Shown: positions 1 to 7,140 of the stretch, one piece after another
How positions within the stretch are numbered: position 1 is the first letter of the stretch
Layout: each line of letters begins with the position of its first letter
DNA from: Rheinheimera pleomorphica
GTDB taxonomy: Bacteria > Pseudomonadota > Gammaproteobacteria > Enterobacterales > Alteromonadaceae
DNA length: 64,000 nucleotides
Direction: 5' to 3'
NCBI RefSeq assembly: GCF_011634895.1
Contig: NZ_SIRR01000032.1
Location: 45,509 to 109,508, forward strand
Translations under genes and position numbers: made by a program
The notes under the pieces: generated by a model
Seen by the model: the letters and a program-made list of their open reading frames with translations, nothing else
Databases searched by the model: none
What the model was told of the DNA's origin: nothing

Positions 1-238
1 CACTGACAACACCGGGCATACCAGTGCAATGTCCGGCGGTTAACACAAATTGTGGCGTAATCAGGGTACCACTGCAGCGCCAGGCCGGTGAACCATTCAC
101 ATCCATAATAAGCAGCACAACGGCGGGATGTTGGTCGCCATCCAGCTCACCGTGCGTTATTGCCAGGGTGGTGCCCGACCAGGTTAATGCCACGGCAGCA
201 ATCGCGGTGCAAAGGTGTTTCCATGTTCTAAATTCCAT
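1..238 (-). CDS. Trypsin-like serine protease, N-terminal part (runs off window)
   Basis: Reading the minus strand from an ATG at 238 gives an open frame that continues past the left edge of the window. The first 26 or so residues look like a signal peptide (basic start, hydrophobic stretch, ending near TTLA). The frame then contains CSGTLITPQFVLTAGHC, the classic S1-family stretch around the catalytic histidine (TAGHC), with the cysteines of the histidine loop disulfide. The protein is therefore probably an exported trypsin-like peptidase. The catalytic aspartate and serine lie outside the window, so activity cannot be judged. Confidence 0.8.
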   Translation of the reverse strand, partial: MEFRTWKHLCTAIAAVALTWSGTTLAITHGELDGDQHPAVVLLIMDVNGSPAWRCSGTLITPQFVLTAGHCTGMPGVVS

Positions 239-658
239 TAGTTGTACTCCCTCTACTTTAGTTTGACGAGATGACCAGCATACTCAGAGGAACTACAGCC
301 AGCCTCACTGCCGGTGTTGTGGAACAGACAGAAATATGGTTGCAGCTTGTTATTCTGTCAAATGTCGGCTGAGGGCTGAAATAACCGGGGTTGTAAAAGA
401 ACATGACGGAGTCAGCGATACTTAACGCTGATGCTGTTTTGATTTAACCTGGAAGTAAAATAACCTGCATACTGTTTAAGAAGCTATGCCATTTTATTCT
501 TAAAACCAGCTTAGTTAGCTAAAGAGATTATCAGTAGCGACGGCATTAATATCCCGGCGCTGTGGTAAATCAGTAGTGGACATTTGGCCAGCAGCACTGG
601 CACAGTATAGCGACATTCACGTCTGGAAAATCTTAACCAAAACAATGGGGAACCCACA
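239..658. other. Intergenic region between divergent genes
   Basis: About 420 bases separate the protease start from the next rightward gene. I see no ORF with a credible ribosome binding site and coding character. The region must hold both promoters, but I could not identify a convincing -35/-10 pair. No repeat or strong hairpin stands out. Confidence 0.4.
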
Positions 659-1087
659 ATGAAAACCAGCCTGCTGCTCGCCACGTTGTTATTAACGCCA
701 ACGCTTGCCCTGGCGGATGACAAAGCCGAACTTACTGCACTGTTAAGCGAGTTTTTAGACGGCGCTACCCGTAACGATGCCGCTATTCATAATAAATACT
801 GGGCTGATGAGCTTATTTATACCAGCTCTGGCGGTACCCGCTTTGGCAAAGCTGAGCTGATGCAAAGCGTTAGCAGCCGCGGCATGTTAAAAGCCGATGA
901 AATTGACACCGTGTACGACAGTGAAGACGTACGCATTATGCAGTACGGTGATACCGCGGTAGTCGCCTTTGTGCTGGTGGCCAGAGCTGGTGTTGATACC
1001 AAACGTTATTTAAACAGCGGCACCTTTGTGCGTAAAAATGGCCAATGGCAGGCGGTAAACTGGCAAGCGACCATTAAAGCGGAATAA
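659..1087 (+). CDS. Exported SnoaL/NTF2-like (DUF4440-type) protein
   Basis: The 142-residue product begins with a clear signal peptide (MKTSLLLATLLLTPTLALA, cleavage near ALA-DD). The mature part has the length and pattern of the NTF2/SnoaL fold: an N-terminal helix pair (LLSEFLDGATRNDAAIHNKYWADELIY), a middle strand ending GDTAVVAFVL, and a C-terminal strand pair ending in GTFVRKNGQWQAVNWQATIKAE, typical of DUF4440 proteins. Members bind or isomerise small ligands, but the substrate is unknown here. The next gene (a tautomerase) follows after 39 bases and may be co-transcribed. Confidence 0.7.
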   Translation: MKTSLLLATLLLTPTLALADDKAELTALLSEFLDGATRNDAAIHNKYWADELIYTSSGGTRFGKAELMQSVSSRGMLKADEIDTVYDSEDVRIMQYGDTAVVAFVLVARAGVDTKRYLNSGTFVRKNGQWQAVNWQATIKAE

Positions 1088-1126
1088 CAGCCATAGCGCA
1101 GCGGTTTAAGCATTAAGGAGCCTATT

Positions 1127-1462
1127 TTGCCGCATTGTATTATTGAACACTCAGACGCATTAGATGCTAAAGCACTGCTAAAAGCGGTATTTGCTGGCGC
1201 ATCACAATCCGCGCTGTTTGAGCCGGGCGGCACAGACATTAAAGTGCGGGCCCAGCCTTACCAGCAACATATCAGCGGTGCCGAGCATCGCGATTTTATC
1301 CATGTGCAGCTAAAAATTTTAAGCGGCCGAAACTTAGCGCAAAAACAGCATTTGTCGCAATGCGTGCTGGAGCAGTTGCTTAAGCTTGAGCTTACAAGCT
1401 GCTCGCATACGGTCGAAGTGATTGATATCGACCGTGCCAGCTATGCCAAAAAGGTTAGCTAA
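1127..1462 (+). CDS. 5-carboxymethyl-2-hydroxymuconate isomerase family tautomerase
   Basis: This 111-residue protein matches the CHMI family (HpaF-like) of the tautomerase superfamily. It starts MPHCIIEHS, leaving proline as the N-terminal residue after methionine removal, which is the family's catalytic base. The start is a TTG at 1127, chosen because AAGGAG sits six bases upstream and because it puts proline second. The rest of the homoprotocatechuate pathway is absent, so the true substrate is uncertain; stand-alone family members are common. The stop codon directly abuts the ATG of the broken GNAT gene, implying an old operon. Confidence 0.75.
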   Translation: MPHCIIEHSDALDAKALLKAVFAGASQSALFEPGGTDIKVRAQPYQQHISGAEHRDFIHVQLKILSGRNLAQKQHLSQCVLEQLLKLELTSCSHTVEVIDIDRASYAKKVS

Positions 1463-1741
1463 ATGCAGATCAAACTAGATGATTTATCCGGCGGTGAAGT
1501 CATTACCTTGCTGCGAGAGCATCTGGCCGATATGTACGCCACCTCACCGCCAGAGAGTGTGCATGCGCTGGATGTTGACGCGCTCAAAGCCAGTAATATC
1601 TGCTTTTTCAGTGCCTGGCAAGGCAACGGCTTAGCCGGTTGTGTCGCCATTAAAGCGCTGGATAGCCAGCTGGCCGAGCTAACATCAATGCGCACGGCAG
1701 CAGCTTTTCGCGGCGAGGGCGCGGCTAACATGCCATGTTGA
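1463..1741 (+). pseudogene. Truncated GNAT acetyltransferase (5' half)
   Basis: The first 80-85 residues are close to the intact GNAT protein encoded at 3709-4170 (shared blocks DDLSGGEVI, HLADMYATSPPESVHALDVD, ALKASNICFFSAWQ). The similarity ends at FRGEG, exactly where the acetyl-CoA loop (FRGKGVGQALL in the intact copy) should continue. The frame then reads AANMPC and stops. The acetyl-CoA binding core is lost, so no acetyltransferase activity is expected. The bases at the break match a stretch near the 3' end of the YciI gene at about 4465-4482, which suggests that a deletion joined a former GNAT-YciI pair. Confidence 0.85.
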
Positions 1742-1769
1742 ACTTGACTAGTGTCTAACCCCTTCTTAT

Positions 1770-1794
1770 ATTCGTTTATCGTCGAATAACGATA
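1770..1794. promoter_or_regulatory. ArsR-type operator, overlapping palindromes
   Basis: Two overlapping inverted repeats are visible: ATTCG (1770-1774) with CGAAT (1783-1787), and TATCGT (1777-1782) with ACGATA (1789-1794). AT-rich palindromes of this kind just upstream of arsR genes are the usual autoregulatory operators. It lies 10 bases upstream of the ArsR frame. Confidence 0.5.
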
Positions 1795-1803
1795 TTAGTA
1801 TTT

Positions 1804-2121
1804 ATCAGCACGCTAAATTCAGTCTCCAATGATCAACTGGCCGCTATCGCCAAAGCGATTGCACATCCTGCCCGCATACAAATTGTCCGTCTGCTGCTGA
1901 GCAAGCCGTCCTGTATTGGTGGTGAAATCACCAGTGAAGTTGGTCTTGCTCAATCAACTGTGTCGGAGCACTTGCGCATATTAAAGGCGGCAGAAATCGT
2001 TATCGGTGAAATAGAACACCCGCGAGTGTGTTACAGCCTTAACCGTGAAAAGTTATTGCCGCTACTGGATTTGTTACAGCAAATTGCCAGCAGTCAGGTA
2101 TCACTATCGGCGCGGCTGTAA
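1804..2121 (+). pseudogene. ArsR/SmtB-family repressor frame lacking a normal start codon
   Basis: The frame translates as a compact ArsR-type winged helix, with AIAHPARIQIVRLLL, then GGEITSEVGLAQSTVSEHLRILKAAEIV (recognition helix), then IEHPRVCYSLNREKL. Stop is TAA at 2119. It fits the roughly 105-residue family length. No ATG, GTG or TTG occurs in frame between the upstream stop (1756) and the conserved region. The position where a start would be expected reads ATC (1804) followed by AGC ACG. Either it uses a rare start (ATC, or CTG at 1837), or an ATG-to-ATC change has silenced it. No ArsC-type cysteine pair is seen, so the ligand is uncertain. The decayed arsenite pump follows. Confidence 0.7.
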
Positions 2122-2163
2122 GTTCTCAGAGTAAGGTTAGGTACTAAAGGTATTGAGTAAATT

Positions 2164-2595
2164 ATGGGTATTTTTGAGCGGTATTTATCAGTTTGGGTGG
2201 CGCTATGTATTGCTACCGGTGTTGTGCTTGGCAACCTGATACCGGGTGTGTTTCAGGCCATAGCGGCGATTGAATACGGCCAGATTAACTTAGTGGTGGC
2301 ACTGCTGATTTGGTTAATGATTTATCCGATGATGGTGCAGATAGATTTTGGTGCAATTAAAGATGTGGGCAAAAAGCCTAAGGGCATTGTGCTTACGCTT
2401 GTGATGAACTGGTTAGTTAAGCCTTTTACTATGGCTGCGCTGGGTTGGTTGTTTTTTAAGGTGTTCTTCGCCGGTTGGGTTGACCCACAAAGTGCCAATG
2501 AATATATCGCCGGTATGATTTTACTTGGCGTTGCGCCCTGTACCGCGATGGTGTTTGTCTGGAGCCAGCTGACCAAAGGCGATGCCAAACACTGA
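2164..2595 (+). pseudogene. Truncated ACR3-type arsenite efflux pump (N-terminal part)
   Basis: The 143 residues match the start of ACR3 permeases, with four hydrophobic segments and the conserved [20 protein letters not shown] containing the essential cysteine. Full-length ACR3 proteins have about 340-370 residues and ten membrane helices. This frame ends (KH, stop) right after TKGDA, so more than half is missing and transport is not expected. It sits behind an ArsR frame, so this is the remnant of an ars operon. No arsC or second ars gene is found nearby. Confidence 0.85.
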
Positions 2596-2642
2596 TGCCA
2601 ACACATGAACTAGAGCAAAAAGCCACCATCAAAGCTGAGTAG
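2595..2642 (+). pseudogene. Possible 3' remnant of a DUF4440-like gene
   Basis: The ATG overlapping the ACR3 fragment's stop opens a 15-codon frame ending ATIKAE-stop. The intact DUF4440-type protein at 659-1087 also ends in ATIKAE-stop. Six matching residues plus the stop could be chance, but the surroundings consist of gene fragments, so a scrambled paralogue end is plausible. Confidence 0.2.
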
Positions 2643-2666
2643 GCCTCATCTACAATTTGGACGCAC

Positions 2667-3362
2667 TCAGAATGATAAACGTACGCCCACGTTCAATGTG
2701 GTGATTTTTCCATACTCGTAGCCTGTAACCAGCGCGATGTTGGGGTGGAAATGCCAGCGCCCGTTTACACCGATAAGAACGTCGGACTCAAAGGGATCTG
2801 AACCGCTGGACGCGACGCCACCAACCGCGGTGTAACGCGCATGGCCCTGCAGATGTAACGTCGGCGTTGCTGCCCAGATAACGCCAAGCTCCGCACCAGG
2901 GCCGCTGTCGTCAGCGTCGACATCCAGATTGAAACCTGCAGCGCGCGCATCCTTGAACTCGAGCTGATCAAGGCTTAGCCGACCGTAGTAAGCCAGGCTT
3001 TTCGAGACCGGGTATTGGTAACCCACGCCAATGCGCCAACGCACCACGTCGTACTCACCGGCAACAGTGTCGGTGCCGCTACGGATCTCAAGCTCTTGGC
3101 CAAGTGAGGCATACTCGCCAAACAGGTGCAGCTGATCGGTTAACTGCCACGCCCCACCAATAAATGCACCGCCATCAGCATCGCTTTCAACATCAAGTGG
3201 CACGCTCCCCGTGACTGCGCCGGATGTCTCAATGTCGTTGACAAAGCCGCCGACAATACCGCCTTCGATGTAGGTAAAGCCAATATCTCTCGCATGCGCC
3301 ATCGCCGGTCCAGCCAACGATACTGCAATCGCTACCATGATCATTCTGTTTTGCTTCGACAT
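2667..3362 (-). CDS. Outer-membrane beta-barrel protein
   Basis: From ATG 3362 (preceded by AAGGGT) the product is 231 residues: a signal peptide MSKQNRMIMVAIAVSLAGPA cut near AHA, then a barrel of alternating amphipathic strands (GAWQLTDQLHLFGEYAS, WRIGVGYQYPVSKSLAYYGRLS, LHLQGHARYTAVGG, WHFHPNIALVTGYEYG) ending in LNVGVRLSF with the C-terminal phenylalanine expected of BAM substrates. The longer frame to 3422 lacks a signal peptide at its start and was rejected. Size and pattern resemble small OmpA/OmpW-like barrels; the ligand is unknown. It lies inside a patch of broken genes and is probably the cargo of that insertion. Confidence 0.7.
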   Translation of the reverse strand: MSKQNRMIMVAIAVSLAGPAMAHARDIGFTYIEGGIVGGFVNDIETSGAVTGSVPLDVESDADGGAFIGGAWQLTDQLHLFGEYASLGQELEIRSGTDTVAGEYDVVRWRIGVGYQYPVSKSLAYYGRLSLDQLEFKDARAAGFNLDVDADDSGPGAELGVIWAATPTLHLQGHARYTAVGGVASSGSDPFESDVLIGVNGRWHFHPNIALVTGYEYGKITTLNVGVRLSF

Positions 3363-3470
3363 TTGTGTACCCTTAATTCTGAAAAAATGCGTTTTGGCCG
3401 TATTCGCCGTAAGCGATTTCATTGGCGTTGGCGTCTTTAACGTATGACCGCAACACCCGGATCAATATAG

Positions 3471-3626
3471 CCAGCTCATTCGATTCAATCAAAGTGCCAC
3501 TTTGTTGAGGACGACCTGGTGGATAGTGACGTGACTGCTGAGTTGGTGGGTAGCTGCGAGTTGGTCAGCGGTGCCCACGAGCTTGAGCTTAGACTGACCG
3601 GTGGCCTGATTAAAGGCTTGAATAAT
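3471..3626 (+). pseudogene. Unidentified 3' gene remnant
   Basis: An open frame of about 52 codons runs from just after a TAG to TAA at 3624-3626. It has no start codon, yet shows protein-like composition (VEDDLVDSDVTAELVG, ELELRLTGGLIKGL). It is followed at once by a terminator, as the end of a real gene would be. I do not recognise the family. It probably marks the right junction of the insertion that separates the two GNAT copies. Confidence 0.35.
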
Positions 3627-3632
3627 TAAAAT

Positions 3633-3667
3633 AAAAAGTGAAAAGAGCGGTGTTACCGCCACTTTTT
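3633..3667 (+). terminator. Rho-independent terminator
   Basis: AAAAAGTG (3633-3640) pairs with CACTTTTT (3660-3667), enclosing a GCGGT/ACCGC stem. The distal arm doubles as the T-run. It would end transcripts of the remnant upstream. Confidence 0.75.
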
Positions 3668-3708
3668 ATTTGTACACTGACGATACGTTTTTCAAAGGGT
3701 TACCTAAG

Positions 3709-4170
3709 ATGGAAATTCATCTCGATGATTTATCCGGCGGTGAAGTGATTGCTTTACTACATGAACACCTGGCCGATATGTACGCCACCTCACCGCCAGA
3801 GAGTGTGCATGCACTGGATGTTGACGCGCTCAAAGCCAGTAATATTTGCTTTTTCAGTGCCTGGCAGGATGGCGAGTTAGCCGGTTGTGTCGCCATTAAA
3901 ACACTGGATAACCAGCTGGCCGAGCTAAAATCAATGCGCACGGCAACAGCTTTTCGCGGCAAGGGTGTAGGGCAGGCGTTATTGCAGTTTGTTATCGAGC
4001 ATGCCAAAGCCCAGGGTTTTAGCGCACTTAATTTAGAAACAGGCACCCAGGACTATTTCGCCCCGGCCAGAAGCTTATACCGTAAGTTTGGCTTTAACGA
4101 CTGCGGCCCCTTTGGCCAGTATAAGCCAGACCCACACAGCCATTTTATGACGCTAACCTTACGCGACTAA
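3709..4170 (+). CDS. GNAT-family N-acetyltransferase
   Basis: This is the intact 153-residue copy. It carries the GNAT acetyl-CoA loop FRGKGVGQALLQFVIEHAKAQG (residues about 82-103), the following strand SALNLETGTQDYFAPARSLYRKFGF with the family's typical A-x-x-L-Y-x-K-x-G-F helix, and a C-terminal strand HSHFMTLTLRD. The substrate is unknown. ATG 3709 was chosen over an upstream TTG because it aligns with the start of the truncated paralogue at 1463 and has AAGGG about ten bases upstream. A YciI-type gene follows after 27 bases, giving a two-gene unit. Confidence 0.85.
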   Translation: MEIHLDDLSGGEVIALLHEHLADMYATSPPESVHALDVDALKASNICFFSAWQDGELAGCVAIKTLDNQLAELKSMRTATAFRGKGVGQALLQFVIEHAKAQGFSALNLETGTQDYFAPARSLYRKFGFNDCGPFGQYKPDPHSHFMTLTLRD

Positions 4171-4197
4171 AAACATCTGAGCCAAAAGGAGAGCCCA

Positions 4198-4509
4198 ATG
4201 CACTTTTTGCTAATATACGACACCGCACCGGATTACCTGCAACGACGTGCTGAGTTTCGTTCAGCGCATCTGGCACTGGCCTGGCAAGCGGCACAGCGCG
4301 GCGAATTGCTGCTAGGCGGCGCCGTCGGCGAACCGGCAGACAGTGCCCTGCTGCTGTTTAACTGCGACAGCGCCGATATCCCCACCAACTTTGCCAAAGC
4401 CGACCCTTATGTACTCAACGGCCTGGTAACGAGCTGGCAGGTTAAGCCCTGGCATACGGTAGTGGGCGAGGGCGCGGCTAACCCGGTAAAGCCCTTTGCT
4501 CAGACTTAG
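4198..4509 (+). CDS. YciI-like (YCII domain) protein
   Basis: The 103-residue product fits the YCII ferredoxin-like fold: start MHFLLIYDTAPDYLQRRAEFRSAHLALAWQAAQRGELLLGGAVGEP, with the HLALAW segment containing the conserved histidine of the family. It is preceded by AAAGGAGA. YciI proteins are thought to act as small lyases or hydrolases, but few have known substrates. A stretch close to its 3' end, shared with position 1712-1729, marks the deletion junction of the broken GNAT copy upstream. Confidence 0.75.
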   Translation: MHFLLIYDTAPDYLQRRAEFRSAHLALAWQAAQRGELLLGGAVGEPADSALLLFNCDSADIPTNFAKADPYVLNGLVTSWQVKPWHTVVGEGAANPVKPFAQT

Positions 4510-4541
4510 TTTGCCTATTGAAATAAAGATTTGGATTGCAA

Positions 4542-4829
4542 ATGAATAACCATGCTAACCGTGACTTAAACTTAGTGATGTACGCGTTGTTTCATGTGAG
4601 AAGCCTGGACGATGTGCGTGCCAATAAATATATGTACAATATTTACGGCCAATTTACTCGTGAATTTGATAAAGCGACGCAAGAAAAGGTGGTTAATGCG
4701 ATACAAAAGGCCTTGGACAATGGAAACCTTAGTGATTTCTACACATTACCCAATTTACCTGGATCCGATGAATTCAAAACTGAGTACCTGAAAATTGTGT
4801 TGGGTCATTTTAAAGATGCCATGAACTGA
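4542..4829 (+). CDS. Hypothetical protein, 95 residues
   Basis: From ATG 4542 (MNNHANRDLNLVMYALFHV...) the product is soluble, predicted mostly helical and rich in Asn, Asp, Lys and Tyr. I recognise no domain. It looks more AT-rich than its neighbours, which hints at transfer. The TTG two codons upstream is a poorer start. It stands alone between the YciI gene and a rightward CSD-DUF1294 gene. Confidence 0.5.
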   Translation: MNNHANRDLNLVMYALFHVRSLDDVRANKYMYNIYGQFTREFDKATQEKVVNAIQKALDNGNLSDFYTLPNLPGSDEFKTEYLKIVLGHFKDAMN

Positions 4830-4915
4830 CAATAGGCGCCAGTTAGACAGCATTCGTCGTACATTTTTGCAACAACAAAACGCTGATATAAGCGGCGGCA
4901 CAACAAGGAGCAGTA

Positions 4916-5518
4916 ATGCTGGTTAAAGGAAAAATTACCCAGTGGGATGATGATAAAGGCTTTGGTTTTATCCAGCCGCTGTTAAAAGGCGAGCGGGTGT
5001 TTGTGCATATAAAAGCGCTGCAAAACCGTTCGCGCCGGCCGGTGATTGGTGAGGTGGTTACTTACGCCATCGCTAAAGATGAGCAAGGCCGCTTGCAGGC
5101 GCAGCAGGTCACCTTTGACGGTGAAAAACGCAAAATTAAAGCCGCAAAAAGCGCTACAAAGTGGCCGCTGTGGTTTGTACTGGTGTTCGCTGCAGTGTTG
5201 AGCGCAGCTGTTGCTATGGCCAAACTGCCACTTTATGTGCCGCTGCTTTACGTCGGGCTGAGTGTCTTTACGTTTATGGCTTACTGGCTGGATAAACGTA
5301 AAGCGCAGACAGGAAGGTGGCGTACGCCTGAGTCTACCTTGCAATTTATGGCGTTGCTGGGCGGTTGGCCCGGCGCTTTACTGGCGCAAAGTTATTTGCG
5401 GCACAAGTCACAAAAACGCGCGTTTCTGATGGTGTTTTATTTTGGTACTTTGTTAAATCTGATTGCTCTGGTCTGGTTACACAGCCAGCATTTGCTGCCA
5501 GTGGGTATTGGCGGATAG
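4916..5518 (+). CDS. Cold-shock domain / DUF1294 membrane protein
   Basis: The N-terminal 65 residues form a cold-shock nucleic-acid binding domain (GKITQWDDDKGFGFIQPL with RNP1-like KGFGFI, then RVFVHIKAL for RNP2). After a basic linker come membrane segments (WFVLVFAAVLSAAVAMA, LYVGLSVFTFMAYWLD) and the DUF1294 signature LQFMALLGGWPGALLAQSYLRHKSQKRAF. This architecture is well known in gammaproteobacteria but has no firm function. It may tether an RNA-binding domain to the inner membrane. AAGGAG precedes the ATG. Confidence 0.85.
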   Translation: MLVKGKITQWDDDKGFGFIQPLLKGERVFVHIKALQNRSRRPVIGEVVTYAIAKDEQGRLQAQQVTFDGEKRKIKAAKSATKWPLWFVLVFAAVLSAAVAMAKLPLYVPLLYVGLSVFTFMAYWLDKRKAQTGRWRTPESTLQFMALLGGWPGALLAQSYLRHKSQKRAFLMVFYFGTLLNLIALVWLHSQHLLPVGIGG

Positions 5519-5615
5519 TAAAGCGAAAAACGCTATAGATAGGCATTGACCTTAAAGCGTGGTTCAACGTTAGCCTGCACTTATCTGATAGTAACAGTAA
5601 AGTGTGGAGACGTTT

Positions 5616-6620
5616 ATGAACATTATTAACCGCAAAATAATCGCAGGCGGCTTGCTGCTGCAGGCGTTATGGCTGCCAGCTGGTTATGCGCGGCAAACGG
5701 ATGCCCAGAGCATTATCGATATAGCCGGCCATCAGGTGCCGGTAAAAGCGGGCGGCTTGTATGACAAATACCGCTCCAACCCGCCGTTATCAGTGATTGC
5801 TGAGCAGGCGCCGGATATCGATCTGAGTTGGTTTAACACCATGGAAAAAAGCCGGGTTAATATTGGCTTTAGCTCTTATTCACCCAACTTTTATTATAAA
5901 AACAGCCGCATTACTGCGGTGTATACCGCCGATTTAGCGCAGCTGCGTGCTTTAATGCCGCCGCAGATTTTGCAGCAGGTGACACCGTTACAAATTTGGC
6001 CCGGCCGGGGCCTGATAGCGCTGACCGCCTATGCTTATCATTATTGTGACAACGACAGTTATAACGAAATTGCCTTGTCGGTGATCACGACAAAACCGGG
6101 AAATCTGCACCTTGGGCCGTTAAGCCTGCTGCGCCAATCACTAACCGATGACTACTAGGGCTATGTGTTAAAGCTGCCGGTGAATACCGAGCTTGCCAGA
6201 GTAAGGGGTATTGTGGGTTATAATTTACCGAAATGGACCACCGCTATTGATTATCAGCAGCATACCGACAAGGTGGTGGTGAGTATTGCCGATGCACAGA
6301 CTGGCGCTACCGATTTTACTATTGAAGCTGCAGCACTGCCGGTGAAAACGGAAGATTTCCCGGTCGTCAGAAATAGCTTTGTTAATCTTGATGCAAGCGG
6401 CGCAGTTACAACAGGTTATGCCTTATCACGCTTGCAGTTATTTGCCGACACGTCGGATGAGGATGCAGTAAAACTGACGTTAACGGATGGCAGCTTATCG
6501 CGCTATATCAGGCAACTAAAGTTAGGTAAGCTGATGAAATATGAATATGTGCCGGAATTTCAGAGTGCACTTTATGCCCCGGTTACGCTGCAGCAAGCGC
6601 AGGGTGGCGAAAATTGGTAG
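5616..6620 (+). pseudogene. Exported acetoacetate-decarboxylase-like protein, split by an in-frame amber codon
   Basis: Two frames in the same phase, 5616-6155 and 6159-6620, form one protein of about 334 residues if the TAG at 6156-6158 is read through. ATG 5616 has GTGGAG upstream and gives a signal peptide (MNIINRKIIAGGLLLQALWLPAGYA). The part after the stop contains the acetoacetate decarboxylase core (LKLPVNTELARVRGIVGYNLPKW). The lysine in LPKW aligns with the Schiff-base lysine of the family, while the usual second lysine is tryptophan. No frameshift or other stop is present, so this is a single nonsense change, an assembly error or suppression. A MerR gene follows. Confidence 0.75.
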
Positions 6621-6656
6621 GTAAAAATCAGAGCCGGGTTTGGAGGAGCAGATCAG

Positions 6657-7067
6657 ATGAAAATAGGTGAACTGGCCAAACGCACTGGCTTGGCCGCGTC
6701 TAAAATCCGCTTTTATGAGGATATTGGCTTGCTAAAGCTGGTACAGCGCAAAGCCAATGGCTATCGCAGTTACCCGCCGGAGGCCGAGCTGGCGCTGAAT
6801 TTAATCGTCAAAGGCCAGCAGGCCGGTTTTAGCCTGGACGAGCTGCAAAAGCTGGTGCCTGCCAACCTGGATGACTGGCGCCATGACGCGCTGCTTAGCG
6901 CCTTAAAAGGTAAAATAGCCGATATTGACGCGCTGCAGCAGAAGCTGGCGCACAGCAAGCAGCAGTTACTGGGTGTACTGGCTGAGATTGAAGCTAAGCC
7001 TGATGATATGGCCTGCGCCGATAATGCCCGCCGTGTCATAGCGCAAATAAGTACAGAGAAAAAATAG
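6657..7067 (+). CDS. MerR-family transcriptional regulator
   Basis: The 136-residue protein starts MKIGELAKRTGLAASKIRFYEDIGLLKLVQRKANGYRSY, the unmistakable MerR winged helix-turn-helix, followed by the dimerisation helix (about residues 75-115). The C-terminal part is short, with one cysteine (DMACADNARR), so it is not a metal-binding MerR or SoxR. Family members of this type respond to organic electrophiles or redox stress. The gene for a flavin oxidoreductase follows with a MerR-type promoter between, making that gene the likely target. Confidence 0.9.
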   Translation: MKIGELAKRTGLAASKIRFYEDIGLLKLVQRKANGYRSYPPEAELALNLIVKGQQAGFSLDELQKLVPANLDDWRHDALLSALKGKIADIDALQQKLAHSKQQLLGVLAEIEAKPDDMACADNARRVIAQISTEKK

Positions 7068-7080
7068 CCGCTAAAACCGC

Positions 7081-7111
7081 TTGACCTTAAAGTTTACTTT
7101 AACCTTACAGT
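7081..7111 (+). promoter_or_regulatory. MerR-type promoter with 19-bp spacer and operator
   Basis: TTGACC (7081-7086) and TACAGT (7106-7111) are separated by 19 bp, the overlong spacer of MerR-activated promoters. A perfect inverted repeat TTAAAGT-TT-ACTTTAA (7087-7102) fills the spacer, as expected for a MerR dimer site. It drives the oxidoreductase at 7141. Confidence 0.8.
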
Positions 7112-7140
7112 GGCTGCTGTAACCTAACAGGAGCCACGTT

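Noticed and set aside
1751..1758. GTCTAAC resembling an integron attC core
   Set aside because: No partner GTTRRRY core or attC-like fold is found downstream, and there is no integrase or cassette array.
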